Shown here: piece by piece, positions 39,933 to 49,432 of the stretch | Layout: each line of letters begins with the position of its first letter | Numbering within the stretch: the stretch's first letter is position 1 | Notes under the pieces: generated by a model | The model's database searches: none | Seen by the model: the letters and a program-made list of their open reading frames with translations, nothing else | What the model was told of the DNA's origin: nothing | Position numbers and translations under genes: made by a program | DNA from: Sedimenticola selenatireducens DSM 17993 | GTDB taxonomy: Bacteria; Pseudomonadota; Gammaproteobacteria; Chromatiales; Chromatiaceae | Length of the DNA stretch: 64,000 nt | Direction: 5' to 3' | Assembly: GCF_000428045.1 (NCBI RefSeq) | Contig: NZ_ATZE01000015.1 | Location: 70,028-134,027 of the forward strand

Positions 39933-40081
39933 CAACCCGCCTTGCACGGAACAGGACCGACGGCGCCAAAATGGGTCGAGTCCCAACCAGGATTGGTTGG
40001 ATCCATTTCAACCTGCTGACCCGGATAACCCCGAATCTCGTCTGCAGCCAGCGGCACGCGCTATTGGACGGATTTGTCCAA

Positions 40082-40903
40082 TCAATCTAAAAACAGGTCC
40101 TGGTACAATTTCCCCTTGGGATTGACAGCATACTGAGCGAAATCCGTGATTCCCGTTTCGGTCAAGACTTCGTCGTCGATAAAGAAATTACCCGTACATT
40201 CGCGGCTTTTACGTATCAGGATAGCGTAGGCGGCGTCGGCCACAATAGCGGGCTTGCGACAATTCTCAGGCTTTACCATATCACCGAGCATGGCGACTGC
40301 CGCCGTGTAGATTACAGTGCGCGGCCATAGCGCATTGACCGCCACACCCTGCTTTCGAAACTCCTCCGACATGCCCAGAACGCACATACTCATGCCGTAC
40401 TTGGCAATGGTGTAAGCAGTATGATTTTTAAACCAGTGAGGCTTCATTAACAGCGGCGGGGACAGCGTAAGGATATGCGGATTCTCTGCCTTGAGAAGAT
40501 GCGGCAGACAGGCCTGAGAGCTCGCAAAGGTTCCGCGGGCATTGACTTGGTTCATCAGGTCGTAGCGTTTCATCGGCGTCTCCAGCGTGCCGGTGAGGCT
40601 GATGGCACTGGCGTTGTTGACGAGAATGTCGATGCCGCCAAACAGATCCACCGCCTGACGCACCGCCTCAGCAATCTGCGCCTCATCACGAATATCGGTC
40701 TGCACCGGCAGCGCCTTGCCGCCCGCCGCCTCAATCTCCGCTGCCGCAGTGAAGATAGTCCCTGGCAGCTTGGGATGAGGTTGGATGGTCTTGGCGGCGA
40801 TAACGATATTGGCCCCATCCTGTGCGGCGCGCAATGCAATTGCCAATCCAATGCCCCGCGTAGCGCCGGTAATGAAAATGGTCTTACCCTGCAAAGAGCC
40901 CAT
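40082..40903 (-). CDS. short-chain dehydrogenase/reductase (HSDL2-like)
   Basis: This 273-aa cytosolic SDR has the cofactor loop TGATRGIG, DILVNNASAIS, the catalytic Ser in LTLSPPL and YTIAK as the YxxxK pair. ALWPRTVIYTAAVAMLGD and the C-terminal CTGNFFIDDEVL fit the subgroup related to HSDL2 and bacterial acyl/steroid dehydrogenase-like enzymes. The substrate is unknown. It is monocistronic on the minus strand. Confidence 0.88.
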   Translation of the reverse strand: MGSLQGKTIFITGATRGIGLAIALRAAQDGANIVIAAKTIQPHPKLPGTIFTAAAEIEAAGGKALPVQTDIRDEAQIAEAVRQAVDLFGGIDILVNNASAISLTGTLETPMKRYDLMNQVNARGTFASSQACLPHLLKAENPHILTLSPPLLMKPHWFKNHTAYTIAKYGMSMCVLGMSEEFRKQGVAVNALWPRTVIYTAAVAMLGDMVKPENCRKPAIVADAAYAILIRKSRECTGNFFIDDEVLTETGITDFAQYAVNPKGKLYQDLFLD

Positions 40904-41041
40904 GTTATCTCTCCTTACGCCTGTGCCACCGAAACAAAACGCTACAGTGCAGAGTTTTCGTTTTGGCGATCGATTTTGAAGCGACTAGCCTTTCCGATCA
41001 GGTATTCAAGCACTAATAAAGAAAGATAGCCCCTGATCTTG

Positions 41042-41081
41042 ATGGTGTCGATGCTCAGAGTGTGCTGAGCATCGACACCAT
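41042..41081. repeat. 17-bp perfect inverted repeat with 6-nt loop
   Basis: ATGGTGTCGATGCTCAG (41042-41058) and CTGAGCATCGACACCAT (41065-41081) are exact reverse complements around AGTGTG. It lies about 90 bp after the end of the secreted-protein gene and 140 bp before the SDR start, on the same transcript side. There is no T tract in either direction. It is the strongest hairpin in the window. Confidence 0.75.
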
Positions 41082-41168
41082 ATGCTGATCGGCTGTTTGT
41101 AGTGGCACATAGATAGTGCCCATGGTGAACAGGACATCACGCGGCTAAAAAACCGCTATGAGCCTCGA

Positions 41169-42107
41169 TCATCTATCAGGGCTCATGGCGGCAAAACTCT
41201 TATCCTTCCATTCTCCGCCAGCAGCCAGGACCAGGGATTTATTTATCGCATCCGGCGTCGCCATAATCTGGGTAAACCCATGCTCGCCGACCATTCTCAG
41301 ATCAGGAAAATTAACGGCAATTCGAAAGCGTGGCGCCAGTGCAACCACCTCTCTACCGACAACCAGAAGTTCGTAGGGCAGATGGGCCGTCTGCTTGAGC
41401 GCCTTGTAATCGATCACTTCCATCACCCGCCTGTCGTCCGCCATCCCTTCAGAGAGGGCGACACCAAACACAGATATATCCGAATGAGGAATATCGAGCC
41501 GGTAGACCAGACTGGTCCCACCACGGCCATTGGCGAGGGAGGCCTCCACAGCATTGAGCGCCTCCCGGTGGCTGTCGTATCGCGCCAGGTCCAGCGGGTC
41601 ATCGAAATATTCCATGCCAAACGTGTAGTGGTATTTGCGCAGTTTTCTTGCTGTCAGTCCCTTGGACCCAAAATATTCAACCGCCCCCAACGCGGCCGCC
41701 AGTTTTTTAGTCACTGGTCCAACGTCACCCGACACCCGGTAGGCATGGGCAAAATAGTCTGGATTGGTGTAGGCGATCTGAAGGCCTTTTTTCGTCTGGG
41801 TAATGGCCACGCGCTGCGCTGACATATAGGCGGCGTTGGATTCTCCTGCGGCCAGAGCAATTAGATCGTCATTGGTCACAATGACGATATGTGCCTGCTC
41901 ATAGGGGATGTATTCCCCTACCACTGTAAACTGCTGAGCCTCCAGCGCCTCTTTTACCCGCTCAACGGTGGACGCAAAGTCACTATCCGAACCGTTTGCC
42001 AGGACAAAGGGTTTGAGTTTTTCTGCAGCAAAGCTACTGGAAAAAACACTCAACAAAACCAGAAACGTGTATACAAGCAACCCGAAACGGGACATAGCTG
42101 ATCTCAT
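41169..42107 (-). CDS. secreted protein with DUF302-like domain(s)
   Basis: This 312-aa exported protein has a signal peptide (FGLLVYTFLVLLSVFSSSFAA). The first mature domain resembles the DUF302 fold pattern (STVERVKEALEAQQFTVVGE, then IAYTNPDYFAHAYRV at its end). The second half (YRLDIPHSDISVFGVAL, PYELLVVGREVVALAPRFRI) may be a diverged repeat of it; this is weak. The ATG at 42107 has GGAGG seven bases upstream and is chosen over one nine codons earlier. A true DUF302 protein is found at 63213. The function is unknown; periplasmic location is inferred. Confidence 0.6.
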   Translation of the reverse strand: MRSAMSRFGLLVYTFLVLLSVFSSSFAAEKLKPFVLANGSDSDFASTVERVKEALEAQQFTVVGEYIPYEQAHIVIVTNDDLIALAAGESNAAYMSAQRVAITQTKKGLQIAYTNPDYFAHAYRVSGDVGPVTKKLAAALGAVEYFGSKGLTARKLRKYHYTFGMEYFDDPLDLARYDSHREALNAVEASLANGRGGTSLVYRLDIPHSDISVFGVALSEGMADDRRVMEVIDYKALKQTAHLPYELLVVGREVVALAPRFRIAVNFPDLRMVGEHGFTQIMATPDAINKSLVLAAGGEWKDKSFAAMSPDR

Positions 42108-42833
42108 CTCCACTCCTCCCTTGGTTTTTTGCATTTTTCCCGGTGATAGCCCGGGGGATCGGCTAACTTTGAACGACCCTGTTTACTTAGTTATTATCTA
42201 TGTGGGCATTGTCGCCTTGCCCAACGGCAAAAACTTTTTTTGTCAGGTGCGCTGTAACGATTACCTGCCTGGCGGCTGCTCCGGCACCGTCCGCTCCCGG
42301 CTCATTATCGCAATAACGGATCCTTACATCTGGGGGAGAGCAGTGATGAACAACCGCTGCTTGATTCAAACCGCCTGCCTCCGTCCTCAAAAACAGGGAT
42401 AGGATTTTGCTTTCAGCAAATACCCAAGGTGCCGCCCAACCCCCGCTACAGCACTTTGTAACATAGCTGTGTTTATAGCCAGTGACCAGAACTACGTCCA
42501 TTTTATGAGAACTTGCTTCCGTTTCATCAAGAATCCTCCATCTCTGTCAGGATTTCAAGTACTGCACCCGTTTTGGCCTATTCAGGCAGAATTGGCCGAA
42601 CAGGTTTAGATTCCGGATAAACCACGCGGATTAGCTGTGTTCACCTGCCACCCCGAAGCAAGCGCTACAATTAAAGTAGAGATTGTAAGGATGTAAATCC
42701 AATTTGACTCTGCTCTAATGAAGCGCATCTCTATGCTTACGTTATCGGTTATGCCATCCATACCCTGTAGTACTGATACGAAGACCCTTTTTTATCGGTT
42801 TGCTGACAAACCACCACGACTGGTCAACGCGCA
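42108..42833. other. 726-bp region without a supported gene
   Basis: I find no convincing coding sequence here. A 104-codon minus-strand frame (42187-42501) has an unlikely composition and no domain. The region has mixed composition, becoming AT-richer towards 42833. It must hold the promoters of the divergent secreted-protein gene and the boxA-like gene, but no clear sigma-70 match is seen. Confidence 0.4.
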
Positions 42834-44051
42834 ATGAAACTTTTACGTCAACACCTGATTGATCCGGAAATCTGTATTCGCTGTAATACCTGTGAAGAAA
42901 CCTGTCCGGTAGATGCCATCACGCACGATGACAATAACTATGTGGTGGATGCAGCCAAATGTGATTATTGCATGGATTGTATTTCACCATGTCCGACTGG
43001 CTCGATTGATAACTGGCGGATGGTAACAACAGGTTATTCTATTGAAGAGCAATTCTCCTGGACTGAGTTGCCTGCAGCAATTGACCATGGAGAAGCCGCT
43101 TCAGCTGAGTCACAACAACAGGAAGCGAATGAGGAGGATGCCAGCGAAATTCTGAAAATTGCACACTCTGGCGAGAGTGGAAAAGTACTGCCTCCAGCGT
43201 CTGCAGAACGTCCCTATATCAATATATACAATCGTGAAAAACCGATGGTGGCGCGCGTTGCGGGTAATTTTCGTCTGACCGATGCAGACAGCGAGTCGGA
43301 TATCCGCCATATTATTCTGGACTTCGGTGATCGCACCTTTCCCGTGCTGGAGGGACAGAGTATCGGCATCATTCCTCCCGGAACGGATGAAAAAGGCCGC
43401 CCCAACCTGGTGCGACTATATTCCGTCGCCAGTCCACGTGATGGTGAGCGTCCTGGGGCCAACAACCTCTCACTGACCGTTAAGCGCGTGGTTTTTGAGC
43501 AAGATGGCAAAACGGTTCGGGGCCTGGGCTCAAACTATGTGTGTGATTTAAAGAAGAATGACGAAGTGCTTGTCACCGGTCCATTTGGCGCTACTTTCCT
43601 GATGCCTAATTCACCCAGCACTAATCTTATTATGATCTGTACTGGCACCGGCTCTGCGCCATTTCGCGCCATGACCGAGTACCGTCGCCGGCATCTACCC
43701 GACGCTGAGGGCAAACTGCTCCTCTATTTTGGTGCCAGAACACCCGGTGAACTACCCTATTTTGGACCGCTCAATAAACTGAGTGACCGGTTTATTGACA
43801 AGCAGTTGGTTTTTTCCAGGCTTCCTGATGCACCTAAAGAGTACGTGCAGGACCGCATGGTTAGCCAGTCAAAAAAACTTGCACCCCTGATGGCTTCAGA
43901 GGACACCTACATCTATATCTGCGGCTTGAAAGAGATGGAAGCAGGGGTTGAAGAAGCGTTTGAAAAGATCTGCATTGATAACGGCTCAAGCTGGAGCGAT
44001 ATAAAACTGGCAATGAGACAAAGCGGCCGTTATCACGTTGAAACCTACTGA
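42834..44051 (+). CDS. boxA: benzoyl-CoA 2,3-epoxidase reductase subunit BoxA-like
   Basis: BoxA is the FAD/Fe-S reductase that passes NADPH electrons to BoxB, which epoxidises benzoyl-CoA in aerobic aromatic degradation. The 405-aa protein has two [4Fe-4S] motifs (Cys14/17/20/24 and Cys43/46/49/53). An acidic linker (about 80-125) leads to a ferredoxin-NADP reductase module with RLYSVASPRDGE (FAD), CTGTGSAPFRAM (NADPH) and a C-terminal RYHVETY. No boxB or boxC is nearby, and no Shine-Dalgarno is seen. Codon use looks more AT-rich than in its neighbours. It could have been recruited to reduce another oxygenase. Confidence 0.85.
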   Translation: MKLLRQHLIDPEICIRCNTCEETCPVDAITHDDNNYVVDAAKCDYCMDCISPCPTGSIDNWRMVTTGYSIEEQFSWTELPAAIDHGEAASAESQQQEANEEDASEILKIAHSGESGKVLPPASAERPYINIYNREKPMVARVAGNFRLTDADSESDIRHIILDFGDRTFPVLEGQSIGIIPPGTDEKGRPNLVRLYSVASPRDGERPGANNLSLTVKRVVFEQDGKTVRGLGSNYVCDLKKNDEVLVTGPFGATFLMPNSPSTNLIMICTGTGSAPFRAMTEYRRRHLPDAEGKLLLYFGARTPGELPYFGPLNKLSDRFIDKQLVFSRLPDAPKEYVQDRMVSQSKKLAPLMASEDTYIYICGLKEMEAGVEEAFEKICIDNGSSWSDIKLAMRQSGRYHVETY

Positions 44052-44129
44052 TTGTTTTGCTGCTCCAAAAAATAGCGCGTGTATAAGTGGTTAGTACGGT
44101 TGGCCTCGCCACCCGGCAGCAGACGCAAA

Positions 44130-44158
44130 AAGCCGCTGGAGCCCGCAGCGGTTTTTTT
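44130..44158 (+). terminator. intrinsic terminator after boxA-like gene
   Basis: CCGCTG and CAGCGG pair around GAGCCCG, with an A run before and TTTTTTT after. It is about 80 bp downstream of the boxA-like stop codon. Confidence 0.75.
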
Positions 44159-44521
44159 GCCCGTCAGCGGCATAACCCACTCTGATCATACGCGGCCCAC
44201 CAGGTCCATCAGAGGCAGATTCCGCGAGACGCCTCACGAAATCCACCGCCCCCGGCAATAAGTCTCAATTTATCCGCCCCCCGGCCGATGTACTGTTTAT
44301 GCCGGGTCGGTAGTCACAACTGATGCCCGCAAGCAGCAAATGCAATATATTACAATGCCGTAAGGCCTCGTTCTCTCTTTTGTTCAGTGAGTTAGTAAGC
44401 AGTCTCGTTGTTCCTGACAAGAGTTCAACAGGCTGCCGTATGTCCGGTTCCCCCCGAACTGCATTGAGCGAATACCTAATAACGAGATGGGCCAGAGCCC
44501 AAGTGTGAGGATGAGATAGAG
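44159..44521. other. upstream region of the orphan binding-protein gene
   Basis: There is no gene in these 363 bases. The sequence before the ATG is purine-rich (GAGGATGAGATAGAG) and supplies the ribosome site. No regulator site is recognised. Confidence 0.4.
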
Positions 44522-45889
44522 ATGACAGATCACAGTTCTGACAAGTTCAGCACCCTTTCCCGGCGCGGATTCATGAAGCTGGGCGCCGCATCGATCGCCG
44601 CCGCGGCCAACACCCCGATGTTCTTTGTCAAGGATGCCTGGGCCGAGCAGTCCATAGGCAACTATCCGGTTAGAGGCAAAACGGTAAAATTCGGCTTCAA
44701 CTACCCCCAGAGCGGCGCCTACGCCGATGAGGGGGCCGACGAGGGACGCGCCTACAAACTGGCTGTTCAGCACATCAATAACGGGGGCGGGATGCTCAAC
44801 ACCCTGCAACCACTTGCCCTGAAAGGCAACGGGATTCTGGGTAAAAAAGTCGAATACGTGATTGGCGATACCCAGTCCAGCCCCGGGCCGGCACGCACCA
44901 GCGCCCGACGCATGATTGAACAGGACGGTATTATCATGTTCTCCGGCGGCTCATCCAGTTCTGTGGCTATCGCTCAGCAGTATCTGGCGCAGGAGAAAGG
45001 GGTGATTTTCATGTGCGGCCTGACCCACTCCAATGACACGACGGGTAAAGACCGGCGCCGCTATGGTTTCCGCCACTTTTTCAATGCCTACATGAGCGGC
45101 AAGGCGCTCGCGCCGGTACTGGCGCGAAATTACGGTAAGGACCGGCGCGCCTTCCATCTGACCGCGGACTACTCATGGGGACATACCCAGTATGCATCGA
45201 TGAAGGAGTTCACCGAAAAAGAGGGATGGACCACGGTGAATAACATCATGACGCCGCTCGGTTCCAACGATTTCTCCATGTTTATCACCGCCATCCTTAA
45301 CTCCGACGCGGATGTGCTGATCCTCAACCACTACGGGAAGGACATGGTGAACTCTCTGACCCAGGCCGTGGAGTTCGGATTGCGTGATCTGCAGAAAAAC
45401 GGCAAGACCATCGAGGTGGTAGTGCCACTGTTTAGTCGCGTCATGGCCAAAGGCGCCGGTGCCGCCAATATCGACGGGGTTTTCGGCACCACCGGGTGGA
45501 ACTGGACCCTGCAGGATCCGGGCTCCCAGGCTTTTGTCAATAGCTTCACCAAGGAGTATGGCTTTCCCCCGTCACAGGCAGCCCACACCTGTTATGTACA
45601 GACCCTGCTCTACGCCAACGCCTGCGAGAAGGCCGGTACCTTCTACCCCCCCGAAGTGATCAAGACCCTGGAAAATTCCCGCTATGCCGGCATCGGACCG
45701 GGAGAGACCTTTTACCGGGGAGAAGATCACCAGTGCTTCAAGGACATGCTGGTGATGAAAGGTAATGGACCCGACAAAATGACCGGACAGTATGATCTGC
45801 TGAAGATAGTGGAGCAGGTGAAGGGAGAAGACACAGTCTACGACCACAACACCTTCAGCGGCGAACTGGGCCCTTATATTCCCGCCTGA
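44522..45889 (+). CDS. Tat-exported ABC-transporter substrate-binding protein (orphan paralogue)
   Basis: This is a 455-aa periplasmic binding protein of the branched-chain amino acid/amide (HAAT) type. A twin-arginine signal (SRRGFMKLGAASIAAAA) implies folded export. The mature part has GFNYPQSGAYADEGADEGRA, FSGGSSSSVAIAQ and LTHSNDTTGKDRRRYGFRHF. It is a close paralogue of the protein at 60572-61927, sharing long identical stretches such as NHYGKDMVNSLTQAV with one change. No permease or ATPase genes adjoin it, so it probably delivers ligand to the transporter at 56816-60491. The ligand is unknown; amides, urea-like compounds or amino acids are possible. Confidence 0.88.
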   Translation: MTDHSSDKFSTLSRRGFMKLGAASIAAAANTPMFFVKDAWAEQSIGNYPVRGKTVKFGFNYPQSGAYADEGADEGRAYKLAVQHINNGGGMLNTLQPLALKGNGILGKKVEYVIGDTQSSPGPARTSARRMIEQDGIIMFSGGSSSSVAIAQQYLAQEKGVIFMCGLTHSNDTTGKDRRRYGFRHFFNAYMSGKALAPVLARNYGKDRRAFHLTADYSWGHTQYASMKEFTEKEGWTTVNNIMTPLGSNDFSMFITAILNSDADVLILNHYGKDMVNSLTQAVEFGLRDLQKNGKTIEVVVPLFSRVMAKGAGAANIDGVFGTTGWNWTLQDPGSQAFVNSFTKEYGFPPSQAAHTCYVQTLLYANACEKAGTFYPPEVIKTLENSRYAGIGPGETFYRGEDHQCFKDMLVMKGNGPDKMTGQYDLLKIVEQVKGEDTVYDHNTFSGELGPYIPA

Positions 45890-45901
45890 AATATCCGCCT
45901 C

Positions 45902-45935
45902 GTTACCGCCCGGCAAGGAGAAACCGGGCGGTAAC
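45902..45935. terminator. 12-bp hairpin after the orphan binding-protein gene
   Basis: GTTACCGCCCGG and CCGGGCGGTAAC pair perfectly with a 10-nt loop, 12 bp after the stop codon. There is no T tract, so it may protect the mRNA 3' end or terminate inefficiently. Confidence 0.6.
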
Positions 45936-46025
45936 CTCACTCACCCCGGCCAGATCCATACTTGAAAGCAGGCAATCCTGCCACCATTATCCTATTTTGA
46001 GAGCCGACCCGCCGGACTACCGACC

Positions 46026-46841
46026 ATGAACAGACCCGATCTGCCGCTGATCCTGGAACCTGAAACCCTCGAACCATTACTGGGTAACGACAATCTGTTG
46101 CTGGTCGACCTGACCAAGCCAGCCACCTACACCGAGTTTCACATCCCCGGTGCGGTCTACCTCGATTACGGGCAAATTGTCGCCATGCGCAAACCGACCA
46201 TGGGCCTGTTACCGGAAACAACCGTGCTGGAAAACTGTTTCTCATCCATCGGGATCGATGACTCGGTCCATGTGGTCGCCTATGACGATGAAGGCGGCGG
46301 CAAGGCCGGCCGACTGCTCTGGACCCTGGAAACGATGGGACACAACCACTTCTCTCTGCTGAACGGCGGCCTTCATGCCTGGGCCAATGAAGGCCATGCA
46401 ATGGAACGGACAGCAACAATCCCCAACCCCAAAGTGTTCCACGCCCGGCCCAGCAACACCCCGGTGGCCAATGCGGAATATATCCAGCAGCACCTTGGTG
46501 AAACCGGCTTTGCCTTGCTGGATGCCCGTAGTCCGGATGAATACAACGGCCTGAAACGCTATGCGGAAAAAGCCGGACATATCCCCGGTGCCGTCAACAT
46601 GGATTGGCTGCTCGCCCTGGACCAGCAGCGCAATCTGCGCCTGAAACCCGAGGCCGATCTTCAGGCAATATTGACCGAACTGGGGATTGACCAGAGCCAG
46701 CAGATCGTAACCTATTGCCACACCCATCACCGCTCATCCCTCACCTACATCATGCTCAAATCGCTTGGCTACCAGCGGGTAAAGGGATATCCGGGCTCCT
46801 GGTCGGACTGGGGTAACCGGCCGGACACGCCGATTGCCTGA
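46026..46841 (+). CDS. two-domain rhodanese-type sulfurtransferase
   Basis: This 271-aa protein has two rhodanese domains. The N-terminal one has Asp-rich AYDDEGGGKAG in place of a catalytic Cys loop. The C-terminal one has the active Cys231 in VTYCHTHHRSS. Such enzymes move sulfane sulfur from thiosulfate or 3-mercaptopyruvate to thiophilic acceptors. The HTHHRSS loop differs from the classical CRxGx[RT] loop. It precedes psd, an arrangement I recall from Pseudomonas (rhdA-psd). Confidence 0.88.
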   Translation: MNRPDLPLILEPETLEPLLGNDNLLLVDLTKPATYTEFHIPGAVYLDYGQIVAMRKPTMGLLPETTVLENCFSSIGIDDSVHVVAYDDEGGGKAGRLLWTLETMGHNHFSLLNGGLHAWANEGHAMERTATIPNPKVFHARPSNTPVANAEYIQQHLGETGFALLDARSPDEYNGLKRYAEKAGHIPGAVNMDWLLALDQQRNLRLKPEADLQAILTELGIDQSQQIVTYCHTHHRSSLTYIMLKSLGYQRVKGYPGSWSDWGNRPDTPIA

Positions 46842-46913
46842 TATCTGCGTTTACCTGATGGAACGATGCCGGTAGTATCCCCCTCTATCCGACAACCCAC
46901 GGAATCGTTGTAG

Positions 46914-47825
46914 ATGAATCACCATCCTGAGAACACGGCCAAAGAAGCCGGCCTGGTCGACAAGCTGTTTGCCTTGCTGCTCTACCTGCTACCCCACCAC
47001 CTCCTGTCGCAAGCCATGCACTGGCTGACCCGGATAGAGTGGCCACCTCTCAAGGACCGGCTGATCAAGGGGGCGATCCGGCTCTACCGGGTAGACATGG
47101 GCCTGGCCGTGCAACAGGACCCGACAGCCTATCCCAGCTTCAACGCCTTCTTTACCCGGGCACTGCAGCCCGCGGCGCGTCCGCTTGCCGGGGAACCATC
47201 CGCCGTCCTCTCGCCGGTCGATGGCGCCGTCAGTCAGCTCGGCAGGATAGAAGACGGCCGAATCTTCCAGGCCAAGGGACAGAGTTACACACTGCGGGAA
47301 TTGTTGGGCGACGACAGCGAATGGTGCGAGCGGTTTGCCGAAGGCCATTTCGCCACCCTCTACCTCTCACCGAGGGATTACCACCGCATTCACATGCCGC
47401 TGGCCGGCGAGCTGAAAAAGATGCTGCATATCCCCGGCCGGCTGTTCAGTGTCAGCCCCTCCACAACCCGGGTGGTACCACGCCTGTTCAGTCGCAACGA
47501 GCGAGTTGTCAATCTGTTTGAAACCGAGCATGGCCCGATGGCCGTGATCATGGTGGGAGCGATTTTCGTGGCCAGCATGGATACGGTCTGGGCAGGCACG
47601 GTCGCACCGCTCTCACGACGCATCAGCCAGTGGCGCTACGGCCAGCAGAAGCCGGTTGCGCCTGTCACCCTGGACAAAGGCGACGAGATGGGTCGTTTCA
47701 ACATGGGGTCAACCGTGGTGCTGCTGTTCCCGAAAGATGCCATCGAGTGGAGCGATCAGTTGTCCGCCGACACCAAGGTTCAGATGGGCCAGCAGATCGC
47801 CACCCTGACAAGGTCGACCGGCTAG
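46914..47825 (+). CDS. psd: phosphatidylserine decarboxylase proenzyme
   Basis: Psd makes phosphatidylethanolamine from phosphatidylserine at the inner membrane. The 303-aa proenzyme has SPVDGAVSQLG, YLSPRDYHRIHMPLAG (catalytic Asp/His) and FNMGSTVVLLF, where cleavage between about Gly265 and Ser266 would create the pyruvoyl group. It starts with ATG at 46914. Its stop shares the palindrome CTAG with the stop of convergent epmA. Confidence 0.96.
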   Translation: MNHHPENTAKEAGLVDKLFALLLYLLPHHLLSQAMHWLTRIEWPPLKDRLIKGAIRLYRVDMGLAVQQDPTAYPSFNAFFTRALQPAARPLAGEPSAVLSPVDGAVSQLGRIEDGRIFQAKGQSYTLRELLGDDSEWCERFAEGHFATLYLSPRDYHRIHMPLAGELKKMLHIPGRLFSVSPSTTRVVPRLFSRNERVVNLFETEHGPMAVIMVGAIFVASMDTVWAGTVAPLSRRISQWRYGQQKPVAPVTLDKGDEMGRFNMGSTVVLLFPKDAIEWSDQLSADTKVQMGQQIATLTRSTG

Positions 47826-48856
47826 GCGCGCTCCAGCGGAAAGGCCAATACCTGGCTGATCTGCTCCGCACCGGCCAGCTGCATGATCAGGCGATCAATA
47901 CCCAACGCCACACCTGCGCAATCCGGCAAACCCAGTGAGAGTGCCTCGATCAACTGCCCGTCCATCGGCACATCCGCTTGACCGGCGGCCGATCGGGTCT
48001 GTAGATCCTGTTCAAAGCGGCGCTGCTGTTCGGCCGCATCGGTCAGTTCGTGAAAGCCGTTGGCCACCTCTATCCCGTTGATATAGAGCTCAAACCGCTC
48101 CGCCACCGGCGGGTTGCCCGGCCGAACCCGGGACAGGGCCGCCTGGCTGGCCGGGTAATCATAGACAAAGCAGAGACCCGGCCCCATGGCCGGCTCCACG
48201 CAATGGGTCATCAGCAGATCCAGCCAGGCATCCCGGTGCGGCAGATCCAGTCGATCCACCCCCGACACCCCCTGGTTCAGGGCGCAGTCGCGCAGTTGCC
48301 CGGCCGAAGCCTGATGGGGGTCCAGCCGCAGCTGCTGCTGAAACAGCGCCTGATAGCTGATGCGCCGCACAGCCGGCGGTTCCGACATCAGCGCCTGCAC
48401 CAGTTGCTCCACCTCATCCATCAATCGGTGATGATCAAAACCGGGGCGATACCACTCCAGCAGGGTGAACTCGGGATTGTGCAGGCGACCCGATTCTCCG
48501 TTCCGGAACACCTTGCATATCTGATAGATCGCGCCGGAACCGGCGGCCAGCAGCCGCTTCATGGGAAATTCTGGCGAGGTATGCAGATACAGCGGCAATC
48601 CGGCCGGCGCTCCCGGCCCGGTGTAGCGGGTGACCAGGGATTCTATGGCGGGATCGGTCGTCGCTGATCGGGAGCAGACCGGCGTTTCCACTTCCATGAC
48701 TCCCTGCCGGTGAAAAAACGTCCGGATCGCCGCTAACACCCGGGCTCGCATCCTGAGCATCTCTAAGGAAGCCGCAGGATACGCCCCGGAATCCGGTTTA
48801 CCGTTGTTCAAGCGGTTGACCAACTCACTCTTCTTTGGCCCGGGAGACATATTCAC
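47822..48856 (-). CDS. epmA: EF-P beta-lysine ligase EpmA
   Basis: EpmA (PoxA/GenX) attaches (R)-beta-lysine to a lysine of EF-P. The 344-aa protein is a class II LysRS core without the anticodon-binding domain: [63 protein letters not shown] and [13 protein letters not shown]. Its 5' end overlaps efp by 32 bp if the first ATG is used; a second ATG two codons later is also possible. The overlap suggests coupled translation of substrate and modifier. Confidence 0.94.
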   Translation of the reverse strand: MNMSPGPKKSELVNRLNNGKPDSGAYPAASLEMLRMRARVLAAIRTFFHRQGVMEVETPVCSRSATTDPAIESLVTRYTGPGAPAGLPLYLHTSPEFPMKRLLAAGSGAIYQICKVFRNGESGRLHNPEFTLLEWYRPGFDHHRLMDEVEQLVQALMSEPPAVRRISYQALFQQQLRLDPHQASAGQLRDCALNQGVSGVDRLDLPHRDAWLDLLMTHCVEPAMGPGLCFVYDYPASQAALSRVRPGNPPVAERFELYINGIEVANGFHELTDAAEQQRRFEQDLQTRSAAGQADVPMDGQLIEALSLGLPDCAGVALGIDRLIMQLAGAEQISQVLAFPLERA

Positions 48857-49397
48857 CGGAACGGGTATCCACCTTGATCAGTTCACCGGTCTGCACAAAC
48901 AGCGGCACCCGCACCACGGCACCGGTCTCCAGGGTCGCCGGCTTGCCGCCACCACCTGAAGTGTCGCCCTTAAGGCCCGGATCGGTTTCCGTGATGGCGA
49001 GATTGACGAAATTGGGCACCTCGACAATGATCGGCGCACCGTTCCACAGGGTGACGGTGCACATATCCTGATCCTTGAGCCATTTCACCGAGTCACCGAC
49101 CGCGGCCGCATCGGCGCTCACCTGTTCAAAGGTATCCGGATGCATGAAATGCCAGAATTCGCCATCCGAATAGAGATACTGCAGATCCATCTCCATCACG
49201 TCGGCGGCCTCGACGGACTCACCCGACTTGAAAGTCCGTTCGATAACGCGACCGGTTTTCAGATTGCGTATCTTCACCCGGTTAAATGCCTGGCCTTTGC
49301 CGGGCTTCACGAATTCGTTTTCAATAATGGAGCAGGGGTCGCCATCCAGCATGATTTTTAGCCCGCCCTTGAACTCACTGGTACTATAAGTTGCCAT
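48825..49397 (-). CDS. efp: elongation factor P
   Basis: EF-P relieves ribosome stalling at polyproline. The 190-aa protein starts [17 protein letters not shown] at 49397 with GAGG upstream. Lys34 in VKPGKGQAF is the site modified by EpmA. Three beta-barrel domains are complete, ending in [14 protein letters not shown]. It is divergent from epmB with only 35 bp between the two start codons, so the two promoters must lie within or across the genes. Confidence 0.97.
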   Translation of the reverse strand: MATYSTSEFKGGLKIMLDGDPCSIIENEFVKPGKGQAFNRVKIRNLKTGRVIERTFKSGESVEAADVMEMDLQYLYSDGEFWHFMHPDTFEQVSADAAAVGDSVKWLKDQDMCTVTLWNGAPIIVEVPNFVNLAITETDPGLKGDTSGGGGKPATLETGAVVRVPLFVQTGELIKVDTRSGEYVSRAKEE

Positions 49398-49432
49398 CTT
49401 GTCCTCACCAAACAACCGACTGGAAAACGCGC

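Noticed and set aside
42187-42501. A 104-codon minus-strand frame in the non-coding region before boxA
   Set aside because: It has no ribosome site, no recognisable motif and an irregular composition.
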